A stretch of DNA of 64,000 nucleotides, taken from positions 3,036,501 through 3,100,500 of the forward strand of contig NZ_CP045571.1 of the NCBI RefSeq assembly GCF_009662475.1. The letters are read 5' to 3'. The position numbers and the translations under genes are program-made. Below are positions 10,355-19,459 of this stretch, piece after piece. The first letter of the stretch is position 1. Each line of letters begins with the position of its first letter. This stretch comes from Acidithiobacillus thiooxidans ATCC 19377. Its GTDB lineage: Bacteria > Pseudomonadota > Gammaproteobacteria > Acidithiobacillales > Acidithiobacillaceae. Below the pieces are notes generated by a model. That model ran no database searches. It had not been told where the DNA came from and was given only the letters and a program-made list of their open reading frames with translations.

Positions 10355-10439
10355 GTGAGCGAGTTTAGCACGGAGACTTGCACTCTGTAGAAATCGCCAT
10401 TTAATATGCAAACATAACTATTGGCAGGGAGTATGGATC

Positions 10440-10628
10440 ATGCGTCTTATTCTGGCGATTTTTTTACCTTTTCTGGTGTTTTTCACCATTGGCCGGCCTC
10501 TCGCAGGCATCATCTGCCTGCTTCTGCAAATCACCGTACTGGGCTGGATACCGGCGGCTATCTGGGCGGTTTACGCCTTAAGCCAGTACAAGACCGATCA
10601 GAAAATCCAGAAAGCGCTGGGACGTTAA
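10440..10628 (+). CDS. YqaE/Pmp3-type small membrane protein
   Basis: A 62-residue hydrophobic peptide with two membrane helices (LILAIFLPFLVFFTIG and IICLLLQITVLGWIPAAIWAVYAL), ending in a short charged tail. Order and spacing fit the Pmp3/YqaE stress-peptide family, linked to membrane potential and salt or acid stress. It has a good AGGGAG ribosome site 8 nt before ATG. It stands alone between the divergent DUF445 gene and the broken fic gene. Confidence 0.8.
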   Translation: MRLILAIFLPFLVFFTIGRPLAGIICLLLQITVLGWIPAAIWAVYALSQYKTDQKIQKALGR

Positions 10629-11281
10629 AGGCCCTTATTAAGCCGATATCGGTTAACCAAGATAAGACTTCCTGCTCAAGTTGGCATTCGGTCAGCGTTC
10701 GTCTTCCTTAATGACGCGGATCAATGCCAGATTGATGTAGTAGTTGCTTCGTCCTGCCTTGACCTTTTCGACAAAACCCGCTTCGGCCAGATCGTCGAGG
10801 TATTTTGTTGCAGTCAGACGTGAAACCTGAAGATCGCGCTCCAAAAAGGCAATCTTGGTGTAAGGATGCTGGAACAGACTATTGATCAAGTCTTGGCTGT
10901 AGAAGCGAAACTGATTCCGGATTCGCTGCTTATAGTCCATCAGGGCGAGGCTGATCGCTTTAATCATTTTGATGGCCTGTTCTGCGGTCTGTTCCACAGC
11001 ATCCAGCATGTACATAACCCATTCTTCCCAGGCTTCATCATCCCGAACGGTCTGAAGCAGGCGATAGTACTCCCCTTTGTTCCGAACGATGTAGTTGCTG
11101 AGATAAAGCAACGGGATGTCCAGCAACTCAGCCTTGACCAGATAAAGCACGTTGATGACGCGCCCGGTTCGACCGTTGCCATCGTAAAACGGGTGGATAC
11201 TCTCGAACTGATGATGAATCAGAGCCATCTTGATCAACGGGTCAACGTTGAACAGAGCATCGTCATTGATAAATCGCTCTA

Positions 11282-11406
11282 GCAGCCTGTCGGATTATTC
11301 GCGTAACCCACTGATTTTATTGCATCTGCCATTTTCTGGAAATTTATTTAAACGCTCAGTAATCAATGCGTTACGTTTCTTCAAAACCGAAAGTCCGACA
11401 GGCTGC
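11282..11406. mobile_element. 125-bp MITE-like element with perfect terminal inverted repeats and TA flanks
   Basis: CTAGCAGCCTGTCGGA at 11279-11294 is repeated exactly inverted as TCCGACAGGCTGCTAG at 11394-11409 (16/16, including CTAG). Inside, CGTAAC and GTTACG extend the symmetry, so the whole element can fold into a hairpin. It has no coding capacity. The flanking TA on each side suggests a TA-targeting transposase. Its right TA (11407-11408) is also the left TA of the neighbouring IS630-family element. No autonomous partner with these ends is in the window. Confidence 0.75.
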
Positions 11407-11408
11407 TA

Positions 11409-12573
11409 GTGTAGTGTTGCATTCTTGGTGAACCTTAAGGTTAATGATGATAAAATAGCTCCATGTTGAGGGTATGAATGGAGTCGAGCCTTGCGAGTTG
11501 CGCCCACAGTCACTTTAACCAGCGAAGAGCGGTCCGAGTTGTCCCGTATAGTCGCCTCCCGATTAAGCAGTGTCCGCTTGTCATTACGGGCACGGATGAT
11601 ATTGCTGGCGGCAGAGGGCTTGCAGAACAAAGAAATTGCGGAGCGCCTGGGGGTGGATCGCCTGCAAGTCGCACGTTGGCGCAAGCGTTATCTGGAACAC
11701 CGCTTGTCGGGCATTGAACGCGATTTACCGCGCGGCGCCCCTCCGGTGAAAGTGGATGTGGCCCGTCTGGTAGAATTGACCACGCAGAGTAAGCCGGAAG
11801 CGATGACGCATTGGAGTACGCGTAGGATGGCGGCAGAACTGGGTGTCAGTGCCGCCAGTGTGTCACGGCATTGGCGCAAGCATGGCCTCAAGCCTCATCT
11901 GCTGCGTGGTTTCAAGGTGTCACGTGACCCGCATTTTGTGGAAAAGCTGGAAGATATTGTGGGGTTGTATATGTCTCCCCCGGAGCATGCCTTGGTGCTC
12001 TGCGTGGATGAAAAAAGTCAGGTACAGGCCCTGGACCGGACCCAACCGGGACTCCCCCTCAAAAAGGGCCGCGCAGAAACGATGACCCACGACTACAAAC
12101 GTAATGGCACTACGACCTTGTTTGCCGCCCTCAACGTGCTGGATGGTCAGGTCATCGGACAGTGTCAACAGCGCCATACCCATGTGGAATGGCTGAAGTT
12201 CCTGAAGAAAATTGATCGGCAGACGCCCAGGGACAAGGCTCTGCATCTGATTGCCGACAACTATGCGACCCATAAACACCCGGTAGTACAGGCGTGGCTC
12301 GACAAGCACCCGCGTATTCACATGCACTTCACGCCCACTTCGGCATCCTGGCTCAACATGGTCGAGCGTTTCTTTCGGGATATCACGACCCAGCGGTTAC
12401 GTCGTGGGGTGTTCACCAGTGTGCCTGAACTCATCCAGGCCATTGAGGGGTACATCGACCACCACAACACCCATCCCAAACCTTTCATCTGGACCAAAAC
12501 CGCCCGCGACATCCTGCAAAAAGTCATTCGCGCCAACAGCCATTTAAGCAGCAAACAGAATGCAACACTACAC
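11409..12573 (+). mobile_element. Complete IS630-family insertion sequence with TA target duplication
   Basis: The ends are matching inverted repeats, GTGTAGTGTTGCATTCT on the left (11409-11425) and its complement on the right (12557-12573). TA lies directly outside each end (11407-11408 and 12574-12575), the target duplication expected for IS630/Tc1-type elements. The 1165-bp element holds one full-length transposase gene. It sits inside the fic gene, pointing opposite to it. Confidence 0.92.
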
Positions 12574-12576
12574 TAG
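11491..12576 (+). CDS. IS630-family transposase
   Basis: A 361-residue DDE transposase. The N-terminal helix-turn-helix (LQNKEIAERLGVDRLQVARW) is followed by a second one (AAELGVSAASVSRHWRKHGL). The catalytic triad is visible as Asp in LCVDEKSQVQALDR, Asp in LIADNYATHKH and Glu in SWLNMVERFF. The start is TTG 11491, with GGAG about 7 nt upstream; no in-frame ATG exists after the preceding stop. The stop TAG is made of the TA target duplication plus the next base, so translation terminates just outside the element. It appears intact. Confidence 0.92.
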   Translation: MRVAPTVTLTSEERSELSRIVASRLSSVRLSLRARMILLAAEGLQNKEIAERLGVDRLQVARWRKRYLEHRLSGIERDLPRGAPPVKVDVARLVELTTQSKPEAMTHWSTRRMAAELGVSAASVSRHWRKHGLKPHLLRGFKVSRDPHFVEKLEDIVGLYMSPPEHALVLCVDEKSQVQALDRTQPGLPLKKGRAETMTHDYKRNGTTTLFAALNVLDGQVIGQCQQRHTHVEWLKFLKKIDRQTPRDKALHLIADNYATHKHPVVQAWLDKHPRIHMHFTPTSASWLNMVERFFRDITTQRLRRGVFTSVPELIQAIEGYIDHHNTHPKPFIWTKTARDILQKVIRANSHLSSKQNATLH

Positions 12577-12872
12577 CTTCTTCAGAATAGGAGCAGTTTC
12601 GAACCGTACCGGATCGAGCTGATGCAGCGGCTCAAGTATCATGGTTGCTCCCGAATAGATGGAATGGCGAAACATGCAAAGAAAAACAACTCGACCTATA
12701 CACATCGCGAGAAATATGCATAGGAAAACCCATTCTTATATACACGTCAAGCTTAGTCGGAATAAGATCTGTCTACCGGGTTGGCATTGTGTAGCCCGCT
12801 TCGCGCACATTAAAAATCCCAGAAAGTACAAGACGTTCCGGGATTATGTTTACAATTTATGTTTGGTGAATC

Positions 12873-13352
12873 CTAAAAAGGAATATCGTCATCAAAATCT
12901 TCCATCGGCGGGGGTGGGGTATCCTGTTTGCGCCCACTGCTGGCCGGGGCTGAAGAAGCACCCGTCAAATGACCGCCGCCATGATCTTCTTCGTCAAAAC
13001 TGGCTGCACCACCACCGCCCCCGCGTGGACCCACCAATTGCAGCCGGTCACCGATAATTTCAGTGGTGTAGCGCTCCTGACCTTCCTTGTCGGTCCACTT
13101 GCGGGTCTGCAATCGGCCTTCCACATAAGCCATACTGCCCTTGCGCAGGTATTCGCCAGCAATTTCGGCTGTACGTCCAAATAGCACGATACGATGCCAT
13201 TCGGTGCGTTCCTGTTTATTCCCTTCGCGATCCTTGAAATTTTCAGAGGTGGCAATACTGAAATTGGCGATAGCAGCACCACTGGGCTGATAGCGCATCT
13301 CCGGGTCCCGGCCCAGATGTCCTAATAATATGACCTTGTTCACTCCCGCCAT
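12873..13352 (-). CDS. ssb: Single-stranded DNA-binding protein
   Basis: SSB coats single-stranded DNA during replication, repair and recombination. The OB-fold occupies residues 1-110 ([52 protein letters not shown]). A Gly/Ser/Pro-rich linker follows, then the acidic protein-interaction tail DFDDDIPF. The 159-residue length is normal. It has a GGAG ribosome site. It is divergent from uvrA, the arrangement also found in enterics. Confidence 0.96.
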   Translation of the reverse strand: MAGVNKVILLGHLGRDPEMRYQPSGAAIANFSIATSENFKDREGNKQERTEWHRIVLFGRTAEIAGEYLRKGSMAYVEGRLQTRKWTDKEGQERYTTEIIGDRLQLVGPRGGGGGAASFDEEDHGGGHLTGASSAPASSGRKQDTPPPPMEDFDDDIPF

Positions 13353-13374
13353 TGTCAGATCTCCTTGAGTACAA

Positions 13375-13390
13375 GGGGACGGCCGTCCCC
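13375..13390. promoter_or_regulatory. 16-bp perfect palindrome between ssb and uvrA
   Basis: GGGGACGGCCGTCCCC reads the same on both strands. It lies in the 102-bp divergent promoter region, just upstream of a possible -10 (TATACT, 13399-13404) for uvrA, where a -35 element would be. This suggests an operator. It does not match the enterobacterial LexA box (CTG-N10-CAG). The binding protein is unknown. Confidence 0.45.
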
Positions 13391-13454
13391 GAAAGCTCTA
13401 TACTAACCCATCCAGAGAAAAACTCATTCCTGAACCCAAAAAGGCTACGGCTAC

Positions 13455-16256
13455 ATGGAACATATCCAGATCCGGGGCGCACGTACCCATAATCTCAAAA
13501 ACATCTCATTGACCCTGCCCAGGGACCGCCTCATTGTCATCACCGGCTTATCCGGTTCGGGCAAATCCTCACTGGCTTTTGACACGCTCTATGCCGAAGG
13601 TCAGCGCCGCTATGTGGAGAGTCTTTCGGCCTATGCCCGGCAGTTTCTGTCGCTGATGGGCAAGCCTGATGTGGATGCCATTGAAGGGCTATCGCCCGCC
13701 ATTTCCATTGAACAGAAATCCACTTCCCATAATCCCCGCTCTACCGTCGGCACCATCACGGAAATCCATGACTATCTGCGTCTGCTGTATGCCCGCACTG
13801 GCACGCCCTGGTGTTGCGGAGCACCCATTCAGAGCCAGACCATCAGCCAGATGGTAGATCAATTACTGGCCCTGCCTGAAGGCGAAAAACTGATGATTCT
13901 CGCCCCCATGGTGCGTGATCGCAAAGGCAGTCATGAAGAGGTGATCAGCGCGCTGCGGGCCAGAGGCCTGATTCGTGCCCGGGTAGATGGGGAAATGCTC
14001 GAACTGGATGAAATTTCGACCCTGGACAAAAAACGCAAACATCGCGTTGAGGCCGTCATTGACCGCCTGGTGTTGCGCGAGGACAGTGGGCCGCGTCTGG
14101 CGGAATCCCTGGAAACCGCCCTGAGCCTCGCCGATGACCAGGCCATCGCCGTGTTGATGGGGCCTCAACATCAGGAAGAACGCCTGTTCTCCGCCCACCA
14201 TGCCTGTCCCAGTTGTGGACGTTCCTTTCCGGCCCTCGAACCCCGGCTGTTTTCTTTCAACAATCCGGCAGGGGCCTGCCCACGTTGTGACGGCCTGGGA
14301 GAAATTACCTTTTTTGATCCGGACCTGATTATTCCTGATCCGGGTGCCAGCCTCAGCGCCGGGGCCATCGCCGCCTGGACCAAGCGCCACAAGGAACATT
14401 ACACCCCCTTGTTGAAGGCGCTGGCCGCTCATTTTCACTTTTCCCTGGAGTCTTCCTGGGAAGACCTGCCTTTTGAGGTGCGTGAGCAAATTCTGCACGG
14501 TTCCGACGAACGTATTACCGTGCAGCAAGGTTCACGGACGCATCAGATTCATTTTGAGGGAGTCATTCCCGGACTGGAACGGCGCCTGCGCGAATCCCAG
14601 TCCAATCTGGCGCGGGAAGAAATCATGCGTTACATGGGCCGCCTGCGCTGTCCGTCCTGTCACGGCAGCCGTCTGCGTGAAGAAGCCCGTATGGTCAAGG
14701 TGGGGCCTCTGGCCCTTCAGGAAGTGTCAGCGCTGCCCATTCGCGAATCCCTGCAACACTTTGCGCATTTGCAACTGGAGGGCCAGGAAGCCATCATCGC
14801 CGAGAGAATCCTGAAGGAAATCAGTAGCCGCCTGAAATTTCTGGTAGATGTGGGTCTGGCCTATCTGAGTCTGGATCGTTCCGCAGAAACCCTTTCCGGT
14901 GGCGAAGCCCAGCGCATTCGCCTGGCCTCCCAGATTGGTGCCGGTCTGGTGGGGGTCATGTATGTTCTGGATGAACCCTCCATCGGCTTGCACCAGCGTG
15001 ACAATGATCGTTTGATCGGCACCCTCAAACATCTGCGTGACCTGGGGAATACCGTCATTGTTGTAGAGCACGACGAAGATGCCATCCGCGCTGCAGATCA
15101 TGTAGTGGATATGGGCCCCGGTGCCGGTACCCACGGAGGTGAAGTCATCGCTCAGGGTACTCCCGAAGAGATTCGCGCCAATCCGGACTCCCTCACTGGT
15201 CGTTACCTGACTGGTGATTTGTGCATTGCCATTCCCGAACGCCGCCGTCACGACCAGCAACGCTGGCTGGAAGTCATCGGTGCGACAGGCAACAACCTGA
15301 AATCAGTCGATGCAAAAATTCCCATCGGCCTGTTTACCTGCATCACCGGCGTCAGCGGCTCGGGCAAATCCACGCTGATCAATGACACCTTGTATCCCGC
15401 CTGCGCGCGGGTTCTGATGGGCAGCACGCAGAGTCCGGCTGCGCATCAGCAACTGCGTGGCCTGGAAGCCCTGGACAAGGTCATAGCCATTGATCAAAGT
15501 CCCATCGGCCGGACCCCCCGGAGTAATCCGGCCACCTATACCGGACTGTTCACCCCGATTCGCGAGCTTTTTGCCGCCACCAGCGAGGCCCGGGCCAGAG
15601 GTTACAATCCGGGGCGCTTCAGTTTTAACGTCAAGGGCGGCCGTTGTGAAGCCTGTGAGGGCGACGGCGTCATTCGCGTTGAAATGCATTTTCTGCCGGA
15701 CATTTACGTATCCTGCGACGTTTGTGCCGGAAAACGCTACAAGCGGGAAACCCTGGATGTGCATTACAAGGGCAAAAATATTCACGAAATTCTCGAAATG
15801 ACGGTGGAAGATGCCCGCCAGTTTTTTGATCCGGTACCAGCCATTGCCCGTAAATTGCAAACACTGCTCGATGTAGGGCTGGGTTATCTGCGCCTCGGCC
15901 AGTCCGCCACCACACTTTCCGGTGGCGAAGCCCAGCGGGTAAAGCTCTCCCGGGAATTATCCCGACGGGATACCGGACGCACCCTATACATTCTTGATGA
16001 ACCTACCACCGGCCTGCATTTTCATGATATCGCCCTGCTCCTGGTGGTCCTGCAGAAGCTCGCCGATGCGGGCAATACCATTGTGGTCATTGAACATAAT
16101 CTGGATGTCATCAAAACCGCCGACTGGATTATCGACCTGGGTCCCGAGGGTGGCTCCGGAGGCGGGCAAATCATCGCCACGGGCAGCCCTGACGAAGTCG
16201 CCCGCAATCCGGTTTCACACACCGGTCACTATCTGGCGCGACATTTATCCCGATAA
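13455..16256 (+). CDS. uvrA: Excinuclease ABC subunit A
   Basis: UvrA recognises DNA damage and loads UvrB in nucleotide excision repair. The 933-residue protein has two ABC ATPase modules: Walker [21 protein letters not shown] near residue 31 and [18 protein letters not shown] near residue 633, with signature motifs [16 protein letters not shown] and [16 protein letters not shown]. Zinc modules are CPSC...CPRC and CEAC...CDVC. All expected elements are intact. It is divergent from ssb. Confidence 0.97.
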   Translation: MEHIQIRGARTHNLKNISLTLPRDRLIVITGLSGSGKSSLAFDTLYAEGQRRYVESLSAYARQFLSLMGKPDVDAIEGLSPAISIEQKSTSHNPRSTVGTITEIHDYLRLLYARTGTPWCCGAPIQSQTISQMVDQLLALPEGEKLMILAPMVRDRKGSHEEVISALRARGLIRARVDGEMLELDEISTLDKKRKHRVEAVIDRLVLREDSGPRLAESLETALSLADDQAIAVLMGPQHQEERLFSAHHACPSCGRSFPALEPRLFSFNNPAGACPRCDGLGEITFFDPDLIIPDPGASLSAGAIAAWTKRHKEHYTPLLKALAAHFHFSLESSWEDLPFEVREQILHGSDERITVQQGSRTHQIHFEGVIPGLERRLRESQSNLAREEIMRYMGRLRCPSCHGSRLREEARMVKVGPLALQEVSALPIRESLQHFAHLQLEGQEAIIAERILKEISSRLKFLVDVGLAYLSLDRSAETLSGGEAQRIRLASQIGAGLVGVMYVLDEPSIGLHQRDNDRLIGTLKHLRDLGNTVIVVEHDEDAIRAADHVVDMGPGAGTHGGEVIAQGTPEEIRANPDSLTGRYLTGDLCIAIPERRRHDQQRWLEVIGATGNNLKSVDAKIPIGLFTCITGVSGSGKSTLINDTLYPACARVLMGSTQSPAAHQQLRGLEALDKVIAIDQSPIGRTPRSNPATYTGLFTPIRELFAATSEARARGYNPGRFSFNVKGGRCEACEGDGVIRVEMHFLPDIYVSCDVCAGKRYKRETLDVHYKGKNIHEILEMTVEDARQFFDPVPAIARKLQTLLDVGLGYLRLGQSATTLSGGEAQRVKLSRELSRRDTGRTLYILDEPTTGLHFHDIALLLVVLQKLADAGNTIVVIEHNLDVIKTADWIIDLGPEGGSGGGQIIATGSPDEVARNPVSHTGHYLARHLSR

Positions 16257-16297
16257 ATTGCACAATAGTCCTGTAAACATGACCTGGAGCCGTGAAT

Positions 16298-16852
16298 ATG
16301 TCCGTTCTCCCCGAACGCCGTGAACAAATCCGCAGTGCCCACGCCGCCCTGATCCTGCAGGTAGTTGCAGCCTGCCAGAACCCCCGGTTGCGCGGCGCTG
16401 TCGACGACCACCTGCGCGTCGCCGCTGCGAATGGTTGGGGAGAGCTGGTAACCGTCATTCAACAGATTATGGCTGGCAAGCGTGAACTGGGTTTACTGCA
16501 GGGACTGGATGAAGAAGACAGTGTCATCGTCGAATCCATTTTGATGGGTCTGCAAAATCCCGAAACTCTTCCCAAAAGTACGGGGCAGGCCGACCCGGGA
16601 CTGGCGGCCCCGGGGCTGGCCAGTGTCATCCTTGCCGCCCGCCGGGGCGACCCCCAGGCCGTCGCCTGGTTGGGGCAAATGGCCAGTCAAATGCAAAAAG
16701 CCGGGGGCGACATGGCCCGTATGGGGGCCGCTCTCGGCCCCTTGTCCCGAGGTTTGGATGATCGCCGCAAGCTGGAAAAAGGCATGGGACCATTGGGTCG
16801 CAGCCTGCTTCAGGGGGTACTGGACGAACTCGCCAAAGCCGAATTGCAATAA
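16298..16852 (+). CDS. Conserved hypothetical protein
   Basis: A 184-residue protein, mostly helical, not recognised. It has no signal peptide, membrane helix or cysteine pair of known meaning. The C-terminal half is rich in Gly, Ala, Met and Gln (LASVILAARRGDPQAVAWLG, then a Met/Gln-rich helix). The ATG at 16298 has GGAG 8 nt upstream; a GTG two codons earlier is too close to that site. It lies 41 bp after uvrA and may share its transcript. Confidence 0.6.
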   Translation: MSVLPERREQIRSAHAALILQVVAACQNPRLRGAVDDHLRVAAANGWGELVTVIQQIMAGKRELGLLQGLDEEDSVIVESILMGLQNPETLPKSTGQADPGLAAPGLASVILAARRGDPQAVAWLGQMASQMQKAGGDMARMGAALGPLSRGLDDRRKLEKGMGPLGRSLLQGVLDELAKAELQ

Positions 16853-16937
16853 GGTCCATTCCACCCGAAAAGCTTGAAATGTTGCTTTATCGCCCCTATT
16901 TCCCGAGTCAACGTCTTTTTATTTTCAGGAGTATTGC

Positions 16938-17807
16938 ATGGCCACTGGTGAACACATCCTCGAAGTCAACTTAGGTAATTTTCAGGAAGCCGTTATTGAG
17001 CTTTCCCAAAAGGCCCTGGTCCTCGTGGATTTCTGGGCACCCTGGTGTGGACCATGTCGCGCCCTGGGTCCTGTCCTCGAAAAGCTGGCGGAGGAAATGC
17101 AGGGTGCTTTTGTTCTGGCCAAAATCAATTCTGATGAAAACCCGGAACTTTCCCGGGAATATCAGGTGCGCGGAATTCCCGCCGTCAAGGCTTTCAAAAA
17201 CGGTAAAGTAGTAGACGAGTTTACCGGCGCTCTCCCGGAGTCTGCCATCCGCCAGTTTCTTGAAAAACATTTACCCAAGCCCGGCGATGATCTGCGCGCC
17301 GAGGCCATGGCCGCCATGGCCCAGGGCAAAACCGATGAAGCCCAGTCACTTCTGGAAGAGTCACTGCAGACGAATCCCCAAAACGATCAGGCACGTTTGG
17401 CACTGGCCCATCTTGCCATACAACAGGGACGCCATGCGGATGCCCAGGCACAAATTGATGCCATGTCCCCTCTGTTTCAGATGGAAATCGAGGTCGAGGG
17501 CCTGAAAGCATTACTGGAATTTACGGATACAGCGCGCAAAGCTCCCCCCATTACCACGCTGGAGACAACTATTGCCCATGAAAAAGGCGATGCACGCGCT
17601 CTGGCCATGTATCAGCGGGCGCTGGTTCTGCTTTTGCAGGGCCAGGAAGCCGCCGCTTTGGATCAACTGATTGAAATGGTGGAAAGACACAAAAGTTACG
17701 ACGATGGACTCGCCCGCAAAACCATTCTGAAGATTTTTGCCCTGCACAGCAATCAGGGGCCACTGGTTGAGCAATACCGCACCAAATTATCCCGCGCTTT
17801 GTATTAA
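16938..17807 (+). CDS. cnoX: Thioredoxin-TPR protein, CnoX (YbbN)-like
   Basis: A 289-residue fusion of a thioredoxin domain (residues 1-~110, active site WCGPC, cis-Pro in RGIPAVKAF) with C-terminal TPR-like helices. CnoX/YbbN proteins are holdases that protect substrates from oxidative or chlorine stress and hand them to chaperones. Unlike the E. coli protein (SxxC), this one keeps both active-site cysteines, so it may also act as a reductase. ATG follows an AGGAG site. The next gene is a periplasmic HtrA protease about 100 bp away, a plausible protein-quality pair. Confidence 0.85.
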   Translation: MATGEHILEVNLGNFQEAVIELSQKALVLVDFWAPWCGPCRALGPVLEKLAEEMQGAFVLAKINSDENPELSREYQVRGIPAVKAFKNGKVVDEFTGALPESAIRQFLEKHLPKPGDDLRAEAMAAMAQGKTDEAQSLLEESLQTNPQNDQARLALAHLAIQQGRHADAQAQIDAMSPLFQMEIEVEGLKALLEFTDTARKAPPITTLETTIAHEKGDARALAMYQRALVLLLQGQEAAALDQLIEMVERHKSYDDGLARKTILKIFALHSNQGPLVEQYRTKLSRALY

Positions 17808-17906
17808 GTGCTATGGTAGACATCAGGCAGGAACTAGATGCTTTATTACCGAGTCTAAACGCAAATGCGTCAATGCTGCAGAACCAAAACTCCAAAGGAG
17901 AGTCCT

Positions 17907-19427
17907 ATGGCGAATAGTCGCCCGAAAACCCTGTTGAAACGCCCGAAACTACTGATTACTGCTGTTGTCGCTGCGTGCTTTGGTTTTACCCTGGGCGCCA
18001 CCGAATGGGCACAGGCCGATGCCACCCCTACGTCGCCCGCCTTATCCATCCACACCAACACCGCACCCCAACAGGCGCTGGTTGCCCTCCCGGACTTTAC
18101 CCCCATTATTGATCGCTATGGTCCGGCAGTGGTGAACATCAGCAGCACCACCAACAAAGTCATCCACCAACAGCACAACCCGTTTCCGCCAAATTCTCCT
18201 TTTTACCAGTTTTTTCAGCACTTCGGCGCACCCGGACAAGCCGGTCCCAGCCATCAGCAGCACGAAAAAATCCAATCTCTGGGGTCTGGATTTATCATCA
18301 GCCCGGATGGTTACATTGTCACCGCCGGTCACGTAGTACGGGGTGCCAATCATATTGTCGTCACGCTGACCAATCATCATGCCTATCCCGCCAAACTGAT
18401 CGGACTTTCAGTACGCTACGACACCGCCCTGCTGAAAATTGATGCCAAGGATCTTCCCACTGTCCCTATCGGCAATTCTGATCATCTGAAAGTCGGACAG
18501 TGGTTGCTGGCTGTAGGTGCGCCCTTCGGTTTTTACAATACCGTCACCCAGGGGGTGGTCAGCGCCATGAACCGGCCGTTGCCTGATGACGAATACATCC
18601 CTTTCATCCAGAGCGACGTGCCCATTAATCCCGGCAACTCCGGTGGTCCGCTCTTTAACATGAAGGGCCAGGTAATCGGCATCAATGATCAGATATACAC
18701 CAACAGCGGCGGATATATGGGATTGTCATTCTCCATCCCCATCAATACCGTCATGCGTGTGGTGCAGGACTTCAAGGATCATAAACCCATTCAGTTCGGG
18801 TATCTGGGTGTCGAAGTGCAGGATGTCACCCCGCAAATGGCCCAGGCCCTGCATCTTCAGGAACCGGTAGGCGCCCTCGTGGCTTCGGTGATGCCGGGCA
18901 GCCCCGCTGCCAAGGCCGGCATTCAGCCCGGTGATGTCATTGTGACTTATGACAGCAAACCGGTTTACAACGTCGGGCAACTGCCGCCCATGGTCGGCAA
19001 CACGGTTCCCGGCACCCATGCCAGCGTAGGTATCCTCCATCATGGTGTCGCGGAAACCAAAAATGTCCTGGTCACCGCCCTGCCGAAAAACATGGACGAG
19101 CAGTCCAGCAGTACCCAACCGGCAGCGCCTGCAAAGACTGTGAAAATCAGCCGGATGGATATTCATGTTCAAAATCTGACTCCAGATATTGAAAAACAAC
19201 TGGATGTCCACCATGGTGTGGTGGTGGTAGGTGTCAGTGAAGGCCCTGCCGCCGAAGCAGGCCTGATGCCCGGAATGATCATTCAGCAGATCAATCAGCA
19301 GGATGTCCAAAATGTCAGCGAGCTGGCGCACATTGTCGCCGGGTTACCAAAAGACCAACCCATTCCCATGTTGGTCCGTCAGGGTAAAGCGAGCATCTAT
19401 GTGGTCATTACCCTGTCGAAAAAATAA
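17907..19427 (+). CDS. HtrA/Deg-family periplasmic serine protease
   Basis: A 506-residue exported protease. The N-terminal signal or anchor is KLLITAVVAACFGFTLGATEWAQA. The trypsin-like domain has the catalytic triad His in TAGHVV (~139), Asp in RYDTALLKID (~171) and Ser in NPGNSGGPLF (~244). Two PDZ domains follow (~290-390 and ~415-500), separated by a Gln/Ser/Ala linker. The start ATG follows AAGGAG; an in-frame start at 17865 would precede the signal sequence. The domain plan fits DegP/DegQ-type envelope quality control. A short His/Gln/Pro-rich insert is in the loop before the active site. Confidence 0.93.
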   Translation: MANSRPKTLLKRPKLLITAVVAACFGFTLGATEWAQADATPTSPALSIHTNTAPQQALVALPDFTPIIDRYGPAVVNISSTTNKVIHQQHNPFPPNSPFYQFFQHFGAPGQAGPSHQQHEKIQSLGSGFIISPDGYIVTAGHVVRGANHIVVTLTNHHAYPAKLIGLSVRYDTALLKIDAKDLPTVPIGNSDHLKVGQWLLAVGAPFGFYNTVTQGVVSAMNRPLPDDEYIPFIQSDVPINPGNSGGPLFNMKGQVIGINDQIYTNSGGYMGLSFSIPINTVMRVVQDFKDHKPIQFGYLGVEVQDVTPQMAQALHLQEPVGALVASVMPGSPAAKAGIQPGDVIVTYDSKPVYNVGQLPPMVGNTVPGTHASVGILHHGVAETKNVLVTALPKNMDEQSSSTQPAAPAKTVKISRMDIHVQNLTPDIEKQLDVHHGVVVVGVSEGPAAEAGLMPGMIIQQINQQDVQNVSELAHIVAGLPKDQPIPMLVRQGKASIYVVITLSKK

Positions 19428-19432
19428 TCTGT

Positions 19433-19459
19433 TCGAGCGCTACAGGACGTTGCGCTCGA
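19433..19459 (-). terminator. Possible terminator hairpin at the convergent gene ends
   Basis: TCGAGCGC (19433-19440) and GCGCTCGA (19452-19459) form a perfect 8-bp stem with an 11-nt loop. On the minus strand it is followed 8 nt later by a TTATTTTTT tract, so it could end the leftward gene. It overlaps the last codons of that gene and lies 12 nt beyond the htrA-like stop region. Confidence 0.4.

Larger units (their letters stand above)
10692..12642 (-). pseudogene. Fic-domain protein, split by two insertions and lacking ~130 central codons
   Basis: The C-terminal part (10692-11279) has the Fic active site HPFYDGNGRTGR, which AMPylates targets using ATP, followed by a winged-helix-like tail. 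The N-terminal part is on the far side of the insertions: ATG at 12642 with GGAG 6 nt upstream, reading MILEPLHQLDPVRFETAPIL then KKL up to 12575. Between them lie a 125-bp inverted-repeat element and an IS630-family element, each flanked by TA. Joining the halves across one TA restores frame as KKL-ERFINDD. Family members have roughly 130 more residues there, including the inhibitory-helix region, so a deletion accompanied the insertions. The gene cannot give a full protein. Confidence 0.85.

Noticed and set aside
10421-10711. Longer frame overlapping the Pmp3-like gene
   Set aside because: The 62-residue frame at 10440 has the ribosome site and a coherent two-helix membrane protein; the other frame has neither.
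12659-13057. Rightward 132-codon open frame overlapping the ssb 3' end
   Set aside because: Most of it is antisense to ssb, whose protein is certain; no ribosome site and a low-complexity Arg/His-rich product.
13365-13404. TTGAGT/TATACT as a uvrA promoter
   Set aside because: The spacer is 28 bp, too long for sigma-70.
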